Shown: piece by piece, positions 1-10,267 of the stretch | Numbering within the stretch: the stretch's first letter is position 1 | Layout of the letters: every line of letters starts with the position of its first letter | NCBI GenBank assembly: GCA_043782425.1 | Contig: JAYWAM010000214.1 | Coordinates: 1 to 13,694 of the forward strand | DNA length: 13,694 nt | Source: JAYWAM01 sp043782425 | Lineage (GTDB): Bacteria; Pseudomonadota; Gammaproteobacteria; Burkholderiales; Usitatibacteraceae | Direction of reading: 5' to 3' | The notes under the pieces: generated by a model | Told to the model about the DNA's origin: nothing | What the model saw: the letters and a program-made list of their open reading frames with translations, nothing else | Database searches by the model: none | Position numbers and translations under genes: made by a program

Positions 1-5
1 TGGGA

Positions 6-38
6 GGACTGGATCCCAGCCTGCGCTGGGATGACGAG
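6..38. repeat. REP-like palindrome at left window edge
   Basis: The core is TCCCAGC-CTGC-GCTGGGA (14-31), a perfect 7-bp stem with a 4-nt loop, flanked by GGACTGGA on the left and TGACGAG on the right. A near-identical element in opposite orientation lies at 13631-13662. The shared sequence beyond the stem shows that both belong to one dispersed repeat family rather than being chance hairpins. It could act as a transcript end or RNA stabiliser, but there is no T-run after it, so an intrinsic terminator is not supported. Confidence 0.8.
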
Positions 39-76
39 CTTTTACTATTTCAAAAAATGTGATCCCTTGAGCAAGC

Positions 77-107
77 GTAGGATGGGTTGAGCGCAGCGAT
101 ACCCATC
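77..107. repeat. REP-like repeat, left arm of a 31-bp inverted pair
   Basis: This sequence opens with GTAGGATGGGTTGAGCGC and closes with ACCCATC. It is the exact reverse complement of 330-360. Each arm is itself an imperfect hairpin (GATGGGT pairs with ACCCATC). The two arms flank a RAYT transposase remnant, which is the arrangement expected of RAYT genes and their REP partners. GC-rich repeats of this general type are, from memory, scattered through betaproteobacterial genomes; a genome-wide count could not be made here. Confidence 0.85.
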
Positions 108-212
108 AATCCGCCAACCAAACGATCCATCAATCAAACCCGCTCCCCGCAATCCATTTCTCCGCCCGCAGCGCCGCGCAATCTTTAGACAAAATACCAG
201 TACGCACAGGCT

Positions 213-328
213 CCGCGCAGCGCGAAATCGCTATCTGCGTCAGGCAACGTCCAGATAGCGTGCAGGTGCTCCGGCAACACCACTATGGCATCACGCTAAA
301 GGCATGGCGCGCGCGGGTATAGAGACGG
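213..328 (-). pseudogene. REP-associated tyrosine transposase (RAYT, Y1/IS200-like) remnant
   Basis: No intact gene lies here, but the minus strand encodes a recognisable piece of the RAYT/Y1 transposase core. Reading down from 328, one frame gives RLYTRARHAFSV. After an apparent one-base deletion near 292, the next frame gives DAIVVLPEHLHAIWTLP followed by DADSDFALR. The family consensus around the metal-binding HUH motif is close to VDAxVVLPDHLHxIWTLPxxDxDF, so the His-x-His (EHLH) is kept. The frameshift creates a TAG in the upstream frame, and the downstream frame stops soon after. The start, the catalytic tyrosine region and the C-terminal part are missing. The fragment ends one base from the REP arm at 330. 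It is dead as a transposase; only about 38 codons remain. Confidence 0.75.
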
Positions 329-329
329 T

Positions 330-360
330 GATGGGTATCGCTGCGCTCAACCCATCCTAC
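330..360. repeat. REP-like repeat, right arm of a 31-bp inverted pair
   Basis: This opens with GATGGGTATCGCTGCG and ends with CCATCCTAC, and is a perfect reverse complement of 77-107. It directly abuts the transposase remnant. Perfect identity over 31 bp, next to a transposase piece that has decayed, suggests that the arms are recent, conserved by selection, or homogenised by copies elsewhere in the genome. Confidence 0.85.
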
Positions 361-443
361 AAGTCATTCGCGCGAAACTTGTCCTCGATCTGATTGGGGA
401 ACAGAAACACCGCGTTCCTGCCTGCCTCTACCCTTCTCGGCTT

Positions 444-1625
444 TCACAGCGGTAACGGACGCCCCTCGGCGAAGCCGCAAAGTTGAAGGTCAAGCCCCTT
501 GCCGATTGCCAGGACCTTAAAGAATTCCCCCATCTCTGCGGGGCTCAGTAGGCGCTGCGCCTGATTGGCCAGCGGCAAGTATTCAGTGACAGCGCTGGGA
601 TCGACGCGCGCCAGCAAATCGGCGATGCCGCAGCCGATCAAAAAATTGGCTTGCGTGGTATAGCCCATAACCTGTGCGCCTGTGCTACGCGCCGCTGCCG
701 CCACTGCGGTGAAATCGACGTGCGCGGTGATGTCTTGCAGGCCAGGCAAATAGAACGGATCGGCGTGGGCGTAATGGCGGTAATGGCACATCAAGGTGCC
801 TTGATCGCGCGTGGCATGGTAATACTCCGCAGCGCGAAAACCGTAGTCGATAAAAAGCAGCGCGCCGCACTCCAGCATTGTGGCAAGCGTTTTCACCCAC
901 GCTGGCGCGGCAAGGCAGATCTCGGTCGTATAACTTTGCTGCGCGTTATCCAAAAGATAAGCCTCTGCGATGCGTTCCGCTTCAGCCGCCAGCGGCCCGC
1001 TTTGCAACAGGCGATTGCGCAATGCAAACGTCTTGCCCTCGCTGCTATTTAGCGCCGTCACGCCGAGTTCGAACCTGCCGCCCTGGGTGAAACACACCAG
1101 ATGCACCGGCAATACATCGAGCACTTCATTGGCGATCACCACACCGCTAAAGGCAGCCGGTAAACCATCGAGCCACTGCGCTTTGGCGGCAAGATGCGCG
1201 GGAAGTGTGACCAATTTTTCCTGCTGACGCTGGCGCAGATCGGCGCTTACTTCCAGCAGCAGATAGCGCGCGGGCAAGGCGCCGATCTCATCAAGCGCCA
1301 GCAAACTATCACACGCCAGCTTGCCTGAGCCTGGCCCGAGCTCGAGCACATCGCCGCCGCTTACGGCGAGCACTTGAGCGATCTGACGCGCCAGGCATTG
1401 CCCGAACAACGCGGAAATTTCCGGCGCGGTAACAAAGTCCCCCGCCGCGCCGAACTTGCGCGATCCGGCGCTGTAATAGCCCAGGCCGGGCGCGTACAGC
1501 GCCAAATCCATGTAGCGCGCGAAAGTAATCCAGCCGTCGGCCAGCGCGATTTCGCGTGCGATATGCGCGCGCAGCTCGCGGCTGTGCGCTTGCGCCTGCG
1601 CGGAAGGCGGCGGTAGTTGAGTCAT
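444..1625 (-). CDS. MidA-family class I SAM-dependent methyltransferase (DUF185/Methyltransf_28)
   Basis: The 393-aa product matches the MidA/NDUFAF7 family in length and motif order. From the ATG at 1625, residues 33-51 read ITFARYMDLALYAPGLGYY, 62-71 read GDFVTAPEIS, the SAM-binding loop LELGPGSGKL is at 94-103, and NEVLDVLPV at 166-174. The mitochondrial homologue NDUFAF7 dimethylates an arginine of a complex I subunit; the bacterial substrate is not settled, so only protein-arginine methyltransferase activity is a reasonable guess. A TTG at 1652 would add nine residues (MKTPLSSRE). Neither start has a good Shine-Dalgarno sequence; ATG 1625 is preferred because family homology begins just after it. 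No signal peptide or membrane segment is seen, so it is cytosolic. It is divergent from the pteridine reductase, a pairing I recall in betaproteobacteria. The frame continues past the TGA for 28 more codons. Confidence 0.9.
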   Translation of the reverse strand: MTQLPPPSAQAQAHSRELRAHIAREIALADGWITFARYMDLALYAPGLGYYSAGSRKFGAAGDFVTAPEISALFGQCLARQIAQVLAVSGGDVLELGPGSGKLACDSLLALDEIGALPARYLLLEVSADLRQRQQEKLVTLPAHLAAKAQWLDGLPAAFSGVVIANEVLDVLPVHLVCFTQGGRFELGVTALNSSEGKTFALRNRLLQSGPLAAEAERIAEAYLLDNAQQSYTTEICLAAPAWVKTLATMLECGALLFIDYGFRAAEYYHATRDQGTLMCHYRHYAHADPFYLPGLQDITAHVDFTAVAAAARSTGAQVMGYTTQANFLIGCGIADLLARVDPSAVTEYLPLANQAQRLLSPAEMGEFFKVLAIGKGLDLQLCGFAEGRPLPL

Positions 1626-1676
1626 TTCGCGGGAGGAGAGAGGAGTTTTCAAGGGGATGCGGTAAAATTACATGAA

Positions 1677-1690
1677 TGTCATAGATGACA
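1677..1690. promoter_or_regulatory. Short inverted repeat upstream of the divergent midA-type gene
   Basis: TGTCAT-AG-ATGACA is a perfect 6-bp inverted repeat with a 2-bp spacer. It sits about 52 bp upstream of the methyltransferase ATG and about 126 bp upstream of the reductase ATG, in the only space between two divergent genes. The position and symmetry fit an operator, but such a short palindrome can arise by chance and no regulator is identified. Confidence 0.3.
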
Positions 1691-1730
1691 AATCTGGACT
1701 TCTTCATAGAGTCCCTATTTGCTACCACCC

Positions 1731-1768
1731 CTCACCCTGGCCCTCTCCCCCCAAAACGGGGAGAGGGG
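1731..1768. repeat. Single-hairpin copy of the CCCTCTCCC repeat
   Basis: The 10-bp stem CCCTCTCCCC (1741-1750) pairs with GGGGAGAGGG (1758-1767) around a 7-nt loop, preceded by CTCACCCTGG. The left flank and stem resemble the first hairpin of the larger elements at 6570-6735 and 10582-10824, but the second hairpin and the terminal inverted repeats are absent. It is a minimal or degraded family member, and may influence the leader RNA of the downstream reductase. Confidence 0.7.
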
Positions 1769-1815
1769 AATCATAGAGAGACGGGTGCGGAAACGCCTGG
1801 AATCCAAAATATATC

Positions 1816-2546
1816 ATGCGAGAAAAAGTTATCCTCATCACCGGCGGCGCCAAACGTATCGGCGCGGCCATCACGCGCACGCTGCACGCCACTGGCGCGA
1901 GCGTGGCGATTCATTGCCACCGCTCCGAGGTCGAGGCCAACGCGCTTGCCGCTGAACTCAATGCGCAGCGTAAAGGTAGCGCGTTGGTGTTTCAATGCGA
2001 GCTGGGCATAGAGGCGGGAGACAAGCGGCTGATCGCCGATGTCGTGGGCGCTTTTGGCAGACTAGATGGCTTGGTGAATAACGCCTCGGCGTTCTACGCC
2101 ACGCCGCTTGGCGCTATCAGCGATACGCAGTGGCACGACGTGATGTCGAGCAATCTCAAGGCGCCGCTGTTTCTGGCGCAGGCAGCGGCGGCATACCTGA
2201 CGCTGACACACGGCGCTATCGTCAACATCGTCGACATTCACGCCGAGCGGCCGCTCAAGGATTACGTGGTTTACAGCATCGCCAAAGCCGGTCTCGCCGG
2301 ACTCACGCGCGCGCTTGCCCTCGAGCTCGCGCCGGACATTCGTGTCAACGGCGTCTCGCCCGGCGCTATTTTGTGGCCCGACGACACGCGGCATTTCAAA
2401 TCCGCCGAACAACAACGCATTGTCGAGCAAACGCCGCTGAAACGCGTCGGCTCGCCCGAGGATATAGCAGGCGCGGTGAAATATCTGCTACTCGATGCGC
2501 CTTACGTGACGGGACAGATTCTGGCGGTAGATGGGGGACGCTTGCA

Positions 2547-2556
<10 letters not shown>
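1816..2556 (+). CDS. Pteridine reductase (FolM/PTR1-type short-chain dehydrogenase)
   Basis: This 246-aa protein is a Rossmann-fold SDR of the pteridine reductase type, which uses NADPH to reduce dihydropterin/dihydrofolate to the tetrahydro form. The cofactor motif is TGGAKRIG (9-16); the Arg in the TGxxxRxG form is typical of FolM and PTR1 and unlike classical SDRs. NNAS is at 88-91. The active site is D140, Y153 and K157, with Asp where ordinary SDRs carry Ser, as in PTR1 (Asp/Tyr/Lys). VDGGR at 238-242 is near the C-terminus as in the family. The ATG at 1816 fits the N-terminal beta strand; its ribosome site is weak. The last 10 bp overlap metH, so the two are probably co-translated. This suggests a role in supplying tetrahydrofolate, possibly replacing FolA, but whether folA exists elsewhere is not visible. 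A related SDR specificity cannot be excluded. Confidence 0.88.
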
Positions 2557-6269
<3,713 letters not shown>

Positions 6270-6347
6270 AGCGCGTAGAGCAGACTTGTTCGCCAACGTT
6301 CTACTGCGATATACGAATCTGGAAAGTTAGCGCTAAACTAAAACGCC

Positions 6348-6548
6348 ATGCAGAAAATTATTGTCAGCCTGATCGCCATTGCGTGTTGCGCCGGGATAGG
6401 CGCCACCCTCGCGTGGTTTATGCTTCAGCCCTTGGGGCTGAACGGTATTGCAGCAGCGCTGGCGACGGTTTTTCTGGCGATGGTGATCTCTGTGGCGCTG
6501 TTTATCGGCGTCATCGCAGCTGCAAAAGCACTCAAACTTCTCAAGTAG
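6348..6548 (+). CDS. Small two-helix membrane protein, function unknown
   Basis: A 66-aa open frame starts with ATG at 6348 (MQKIIVSLIAIACCAG) and ends with the basic tail AAAKALKLLK. Two hydrophobic stretches, about residues 3-26 and 33-60, would span the inner membrane as a helical hairpin around a short turn containing QPLGLNG. I do not recognise the family. The composition is clearly membrane-like, which argues for a real gene over a chance frame. No strong Shine-Dalgarno is visible; GGAAAG is too far upstream. A 10-bp palindrome, TTAGCGCTAA (6327-6336), lies just before the start. The gene is 78 bp after metH in the same direction and may be transcribed with it. A 107-codon frame overlapping it in another phase has mixed composition and is judged a shadow. 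Confidence 0.6.
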   Translation: MQKIIVSLIAIACCAGIGATLAWFMLQPLGLNGIAAALATVFLAMVISVALFIGVIAAAKALKLLK

Positions 6549-6569
6549 CGAGCCGCACAGCGCTACTGT

Positions 6570-6735
6570 GCTTATTGAGCGCTTCCTAATTCACGACAGC
6601 TTCTTGACTCCACCACCCCCTCACCCCGGCCCTCTCCCCCCGTTCCGGTGGAGAGGGAGAAACTCCCTCTCCCGCTTGGGCGGGAGAGGGTGGGGGTGAG
6701 GGTGGGGCTGTAACAAATTAGGGAATGCTCAATAA
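6570..6735. mobile_element. MITE-like hairpin element, copy A
   Basis: This is a 166-bp non-coding element with imperfect 20-bp terminal inverted repeats: TTATTGAGCGCTTCCTAATT at 6572-6591, and AATTAGGGAATGCTCAATAA at 6716-6735 (17 of 20 match as reverse complement). Inside are two strong hairpins: CCCTCTCC/GGAGAGGG (6630-6637 / 6650-6657), and an 11-bp stem CCCTCTCCCGC/GCGGGAGAGGG (6665-6675 / 6680-6690). These are bracketed by outer CCCTCACC/GGTGAGGG sequences. A second, inverted copy lies at 10582-10824. It has no coding capacity, so mobilisation would need a transposase in trans. No clear target-site duplication was found. It occupies most of the 303-bp gap between the small membrane protein and the patatin gene and could also end transcripts from both sides. 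Confidence 0.75.
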
Positions 6736-6836
6736 TCCGCTCCAGTCAAGACGCAAAGTTATAAACCCATTCTTGATTTTTGCTTATCTTGGCGTCTTCG
6801 CGTCTTTGCGCGAGTTGCTTTTTCTTGTGTAATACC

Positions 6837-6854
6837 GTGCGCAAGCGCACCCTA
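6837..6854. repeat. GTGCGC palindrome overlapping the patatin stop codon
   Basis: GTGCGC-AA-GCGCAC (6837-6850), followed by CCTAC, forms a compact hairpin resembling a common dispersed repeat. On the minus strand the adjacent GTAGGG supplies the TAG stop of the patatin gene. The preceding stretch (about 6751-6820) contains GGCGTCTTCGCGTCTTTGCG, a short repetitive GTCTT/GCGTC pattern resembling another dispersed bacterial repeat. No gene is seen between 6736 and 6851. Confidence 0.5.
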
Positions 6855-7934
6855 CAACGGCTCTAGTCTTGCGGCGATGTTGCCACTCTCGACCAGCGCG
6901 AGAAATTCGTCGCCCAGCCGCTCGCTTTCCGCCATCGCCTTGCGCCAGTAGCGCATGCGCGCGGGGTAATCGAGTTCAAAGCGCGTGAAGTCTTTGCGAT
7001 CCGGCAATTTTCCGTAGGGTAGTTTGGCGAGATATTCCCTCGACGGCGCGAGCAACACCACATTGTCGAGCCACACGCCGCTTGCCTTACGCCACGGCAG
7101 CGCCTTGTCGAGCCAGCCCGGCACTATCTTATCGGTGAAATGCGGATACAGCACCAGCCCGGCATTGCGGTGGTAAGGCAGATGCAAATGGTAGTCGATG
7201 ATGCCGCCGTCCCAATAAGTGCCGGGCAGAGCGCCGCTGATATCTTTCACGCCTTCTAGCACCAGCGGGATGGCGCCGGAGGCGCGCAGCGCTTCACCCA
7301 GATTGGCTACACTGAGCGCAACACTCTGCGTGTGAAAGGCATCGAAGGCATCACCATTCAATGCCGCCGGGCGTTCGCGCGCATCATGGAACACACTGCG
7401 CGCGACGAAATGGCGCAGGTGGCGCCGCCCAAAAGCGTTGGCGAGCGCAGCGGCGGCGAATGCAGCAGGCGTGGCGCTTTTCGATTCGCGCTTCAGCAGC
7501 CCCAGTCCACGCACCGCGAGAATATGCAGATGGTAGTGGGGATTGCTCAGCACCTCATGCTCGCGTCCGGCGAATAAGTTGTGCATCATGTCGCGCGCGC
7601 TCTGGGAAATGTATTGCTTGCTCGGACGCAGGGGGTAGCGTTGTTCCGAGTAAGCCTTGGCGAAATCATTCAAACCCTGCACCGCATCGCCGCGGCACAG
7701 CGCGGCGAAGCGCCACGCGCCGATGGAAGCGCCGATGAGGTGGCGCGTGCGCGGCGCGCTGCGGTTGGCTTGATGCAGCCACTCGCCGAATACCGCCAGG
7801 TCAAGGCCGGCAATACCGAGACCTTTCGGCCCGCCCGCTGCACCGGGAATGATGTCGATGTCCTCTGCGCGCAGACCGTGCTCGCGAATATGTTGAATGG
7901 CGCGTGGCCCGGCGCGTATTGTGAGGTTGCTCAA
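6852..7934 (-). CDS. Patatin-like phospholipase / acyl hydrolase
   Basis: This 360-aa product belongs to the patatin-like lipase family, hydrolases with a Ser-Asp dyad acting on acyl esters of phospholipids or other lipids. The oxyanion-hole loop GAAGGPKGLG is at 31-40, the nucleophile elbow GASIG has Ser70, and the catalytic Asp is D242 in the DGG of YWDGGIIDY. No signal peptide or membrane segment is seen, so the enzyme is probably cytosolic; the native lipid cannot be read from sequence. The start is a TTG at 7934 whose bases overlap the TGA stop of the upstream SDR (TTGA). It has no Shine-Dalgarno of its own, so translation is probably coupled. The next in-frame Met comes after the catalytic Ser, which supports the TTG. 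The stop codon lies in a repeat-like palindrome, so the extreme C-terminus may have been reset by repeat insertion. Confidence 0.88.
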   Translation of the reverse strand: MSNLTIRAGPRAIQHIREHGLRAEDIDIIPGAAGGPKGLGIAGLDLAVFGEWLHQANRSAPRTRHLIGASIGAWRFAALCRGDAVQGLNDFAKAYSEQRYPLRPSKQYISQSARDMMHNLFAGREHEVLSNPHYHLHILAVRGLGLLKRESKSATPAAFAAAALANAFGRRHLRHFVARSVFHDARERPAALNGDAFDAFHTQSVALSVANLGEALRASGAIPLVLEGVKDISGALPGTYWDGGIIDYHLHLPYHRNAGLVLYPHFTDKIVPGWLDKALPWRKASGVWLDNVVLLAPSREYLAKLPYGKLPDRKDFTRFELDYPARMRYWRKAMAESERLGDEFLALVESGNIAARLEPL

Positions 7935-8836
7935 GTTGGTGTGTGCTGGCGATCGAGCTTAGGCTTATGCTCTTCTTTCAAGGCGTATGGGTCGCGCGGA
8001 TTTTGCAGTTTGCTGATGTCTTCCAGACGCAGCTTGATAGTCGCCATGATCTTTGGATGCGTCAGCACATAAAATTGTTCTTCACGTATGGCGGCGAAAG
8101 TCATTGCCGCCACTTCTGCGGCAGTAACCTTGCCCGCGCTGGTTGCCTTGGCGACCATCGCCTGGGCTGCACGCATCGATGGCGTTGGGTCTGCGTCGTT
8201 GCGCAATTCTGCGGGGCGCGTACGGTACGATTCGCTGATTCCCGTCGCCACGAATGCAGGGCACAGCACCGAACAAGTGATTTTGGCATTGACGGTTTTG
8301 AGATCGTGATAAAGCGTCTCTGTGAGCGCCACCACAGCGTGCTTGGAAACGTTGTACGCGCCCATCAAGGGCGGCGTAAGCAGACCGGCGATCGACGCGG
8401 TGTTGACGATGTGCCCTTCGTAGTCGGCTTCGCGCTCAGCCTGTTGCAGCATTAAAGGCGTGAACACGCGCACACCGTGGATCGCGCCCCACAGGTTGAC
8501 TCCCAGCACCCACTCCCAATCGTTGACGCTGTTTTCCCACACCAGCCCGCCCGACCCCACGCCAGCGTTGTTAAAAACCACATGCACGCCGCCGTAGTTA
8601 TCGAGCGCCAGCTTGGCGAGCGCCTCGACCTGTTCGCCTTTGCTCACATCGCATTGCATCCCGACAACTTGTGCGCCTTGCGTGCGCAGTTCGCTGATGG
8701 CCTGCTCAAGCGCCTCTGGCCGCACGTCGCCAAGCACCAGCTTCATGCCAAGTTGCGCGCCAAGGGCGGCAAATTCGCGTCCGAAGCCGCTGGCGGCGCC
8801 TGTGATGACGGCGACTTTATGGGTAAAGTTTTTCAA
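7931..8836 (-). CDS. Short-chain dehydrogenase/reductase, NAD(P)-dependent
   Basis: This 301-aa classical SDR has TGAASGFG (12-19), NNAG (89-92), catalytic Ser148 (NTASIAG), Tyr161 and Lys165 (YNVSK). Asp37, at the end of the second strand (LGDV), favours NAD(H) over NADP(H) by analogy with the family. The substrate is unknown; the extended C-terminal part (about 200-301) is typical of SDRs acting on bulky lipid or steroid-like alcohols, but that is inference. The frame is open up to 9013, yet homology begins at the TTG at 8836 (KNFTHKVAVITGAASG), which has GGAG five bases upstream. Translation from further up would add about 59 residues without SDR character. It is the first gene of a two-gene unit with the patatin-like lipase, overlapping by 4 bp. 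Together they suggest processing of an acyl-containing compound. Confidence 0.9.
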   Translation of the reverse strand: MKNFTHKVAVITGAASGFGREFAALGAQLGMKLVLGDVRPEALEQAISELRTQGAQVVGMQCDVSKGEQVEALAKLALDNYGGVHVVFNNAGVGSGGLVWENSVNDWEWVLGVNLWGAIHGVRVFTPLMLQQAEREADYEGHIVNTASIAGLLTPPLMGAYNVSKHAVVALTETLYHDLKTVNAKITCSVLCPAFVATGISESYRTRPAELRNDADPTPSMRAAQAMVAKATSAGKVTAAEVAAMTFAAIREEQFYVLTHPKIMATIKLRLEDISKLQNPRDPYALKEEHKPKLDRQHTPT

Positions 8837-8841
8837 GTGTG

Positions 8842-8845
8842 CTCC
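8842..8845 (-). promoter_or_regulatory. Shine-Dalgarno that fixes the SDR TTG start
   Basis: On the minus strand GGAG lies five bases (CACAC) before the TTG at 8836. None of the longer in-frame start options up to 9013 aligns with SDR homology, so this site decides the start. Confidence 0.65.
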
Positions 8846-8876
8846 AGGGGTCCCAAAAAAACGCCACCCCCATACA

Positions 8877-8882
8877 AGTATA
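8877..8882 (-). promoter_or_regulatory. Candidate -10 element for the SDR-patatin unit
   Basis: On the minus strand TATACT (5 of 6 to TATAAT) lies about 40 bp upstream of the SDR start, in the 194-bp gap to the divergent BNR gene. The -35 region is poor (TTTCCC at 17-bp spacing), so this may need an activator or may be chance. A small ATAC-AA-GTAT palindrome overlaps it. Confidence 0.3.
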
Positions 8883-9018
8883 TGAGGGCAGGCTCCAGCG
8901 GGAAACATTTTCCTATGCCAGGCATTATCGCCTATGTTGCAATTGATAAAGGATCGAGGCTGGCCTACTGGCAAACCGCAAGTTTGTTTGGCATCATACC
9001 GCTTGAACAACACGCAAA

Positions 9019-9022
9019 GGAG
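9019..9022 (+). promoter_or_regulatory. Shine-Dalgarno for the BNR-propeller gene
   Basis: GGAG within AAAGGAGAAG lies eight bases before the ATG at 9031. An in-frame GTG at 9025 is only two bases from it, too close to be used, so the ATG is chosen. Confidence 0.75.
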
Positions 9023-9030
9023 AAGTGATT

Positions 9031-10236
9031 ATGGCGCAAGCTACCAAGAAATCAGTAACACGTAAGAAACCGATACCCGCGCGCAGCAAGCCTTCCCCGC
9101 GTTCACAGGCCTTGCGCAGAATTGTGTTGCTCGTCGCTACGCGCAAGGGCGCGTGGCTGATGCACGGCGACGCAGCGCGCAAGACGTGGCGCGTCGATGG
9201 GCCGCACTTCCTCGGCCACATCATCAGTCATATGGTGCTCGATCCACGCGACGGTCGAACTTTGCTGGCGGCAGCTAAAACCGGCCACCTCGGCCCTACC
9301 ATTTTTCGCTCAAGGGATATGGGTCGCAACTGGCATGAAGCCGCCAAGCCGCCAGCGTTCGCCAAGACAGCCGATGGCGAGAAAGGCCGCGCGGTCGATC
9401 ACACATTCTGGCTCACGCCAGCGCATGCGAACGAGCCGAACGTGTGGTACGCGGGCACTTCGCCGCAAGGTTTGTTCCGCTCCGATGACGGCGGCGTCAC
9501 GTGGCAGCCGTTCTCTTGCATTAACGACGATGCGCGCTACCGCGAGTGGATGGGCAGTGTGCAGGACGGCACACCCGATGGGCCGAAACTGCACTCGATC
9601 ATCATCGACCCGCGCGATCCCGCGCACCTGTACTTCGCCATGTCGGGTGGCGGCATACACGAATCGGTGGACGGTGGACGTAGCTTTGCTCCACTCGTAA
9701 AAGGTATGGAGGTGGTCGAGGGATTTGATGCGGCCAATATCGCCTTTCACGATCCGCATTGCGTGCGGCTTTGCCCGAGCAACCCGGATCGCCTCTATCA
9801 ACAAAATCACTGTGGCATTTACCGGCTTGACCGGCCGTCGAACGAGTGGACTCGCATTGGCAAGAGCATGCCAAAACGTGTCGGCGACATCGGTTTTCCG
9901 ATGGTGGTGCACCCGCGCGATGCTGATACCGCTTGGGTGTTCCCCATGGATGGCCAGAGCGTGTGGCCGCGCACCAGCCCGCACGGCAAGCCCGCCGCCT
10001 ACGTAACGCGCGACGGCGGAAAGCGCTGGCAACGCCTCGATAGCGGCCTGCCCGAGAGTGGCGCGTGGTGGACGGTGAAGCGCCAGGCCATGTGCGCGGA
10101 CGCGCACGATCCCGTAGGGCTGTATTTCGGGACGACAAGCGGAGAGCTGTGGATGAGCCGCGACGAAGGCCAGAAATGGGTCTGCATCGCGCGCCATCTG
10201 CCCGAAATCTACGCCGTGGAAGTCGCCGAGGTGTAA
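9031..10236 (+). CDS. BNR/Asp-box beta-propeller protein (sialidase-fold, VPS10/Ycf48-like), function unknown
   Basis: This 401-aa protein carries five Asp-box motifs (S/T-x-D-x-G-x-x-W/F): SRDMGRNW 94-101, SDDGGVTW 151-158, SVDGGRSF 212-219, TRDGGKRW 326-333 and SRDEGQKW 376-383. They mark the blades of a beta-propeller as in sialidases, photosynthesis factor Ycf48 and VPS10 domains. The Arg triad and Tyr/Glu of true sialidases could not be assigned, so catalysis is not claimed; annotations such as exo-alpha-sialidase would be over-reading. There is no signal peptide, unlike most BNR enzymes, which points to the cytosol. Residues 6-30 are strongly basic and Pro/Ser-rich, resembling a histone-like nucleic-acid-binding tail. 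It lies 31 bp upstream of a MoaD/ThiS-type gene, a pair I recall in other proteobacteria. The role may be a scaffold or partner for that small protein (inference). Confidence 0.82.
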   Translation: MAQATKKSVTRKKPIPARSKPSPRSQALRRIVLLVATRKGAWLMHGDAARKTWRVDGPHFLGHIISHMVLDPRDGRTLLAAAKTGHLGPTIFRSRDMGRNWHEAAKPPAFAKTADGEKGRAVDHTFWLTPAHANEPNVWYAGTSPQGLFRSDDGGVTWQPFSCINDDARYREWMGSVQDGTPDGPKLHSIIIDPRDPAHLYFAMSGGGIHESVDGGRSFAPLVKGMEVVEGFDAANIAFHDPHCVRLCPSNPDRLYQQNHCGIYRLDRPSNEWTRIGKSMPKRVGDIGFPMVVHPRDADTAWVFPMDGQSVWPRTSPHGKPAAYVTRDGGKRWQRLDSGLPESGAWWTVKRQAMCADAHDPVGLYFGTTSGELWMSRDEGQKWVCIARHLPEIYAVEVAEV

Positions 10237-10267
10237 TGGCAAAAATTGGCCAAGCGAGGTTAGTACC

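Noticed and set aside
357..446. In-frame continuation of the methyltransferase past its TGA for 28 codons, reading NAVFLFPNQIEDKFRANDL before a TAG in the REP arm
   Set aside because: The protein already has the family length at the TGA. There is no sign of a selenocysteine or readthrough signal, and the extension matches no family I know. It could be a fragment of something else, but this cannot be decided from sequence alone.
2130..2546. Long upstream extension of the metH reading frame
   Set aside because: It runs through the reductase gene in another phase, is Arg-rich and low in MetH similarity, and MetH homology begins only after the ATG at 2547.
6600..6710. CRISPR-like array suspected from repeated CCCTCTCCC units
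   Set aside because: The units are inverted hairpin arms without regular spacers, so they form a palindromic element and not direct repeats with unique spacers.
8837..9013. N-terminal extension of the SDR to an ATG at 9013
   Set aside because: These 59 residues lack SDR character and cross the candidate promoter. A TTG with a well-placed GGAG at the normal SDR N-terminus is better.
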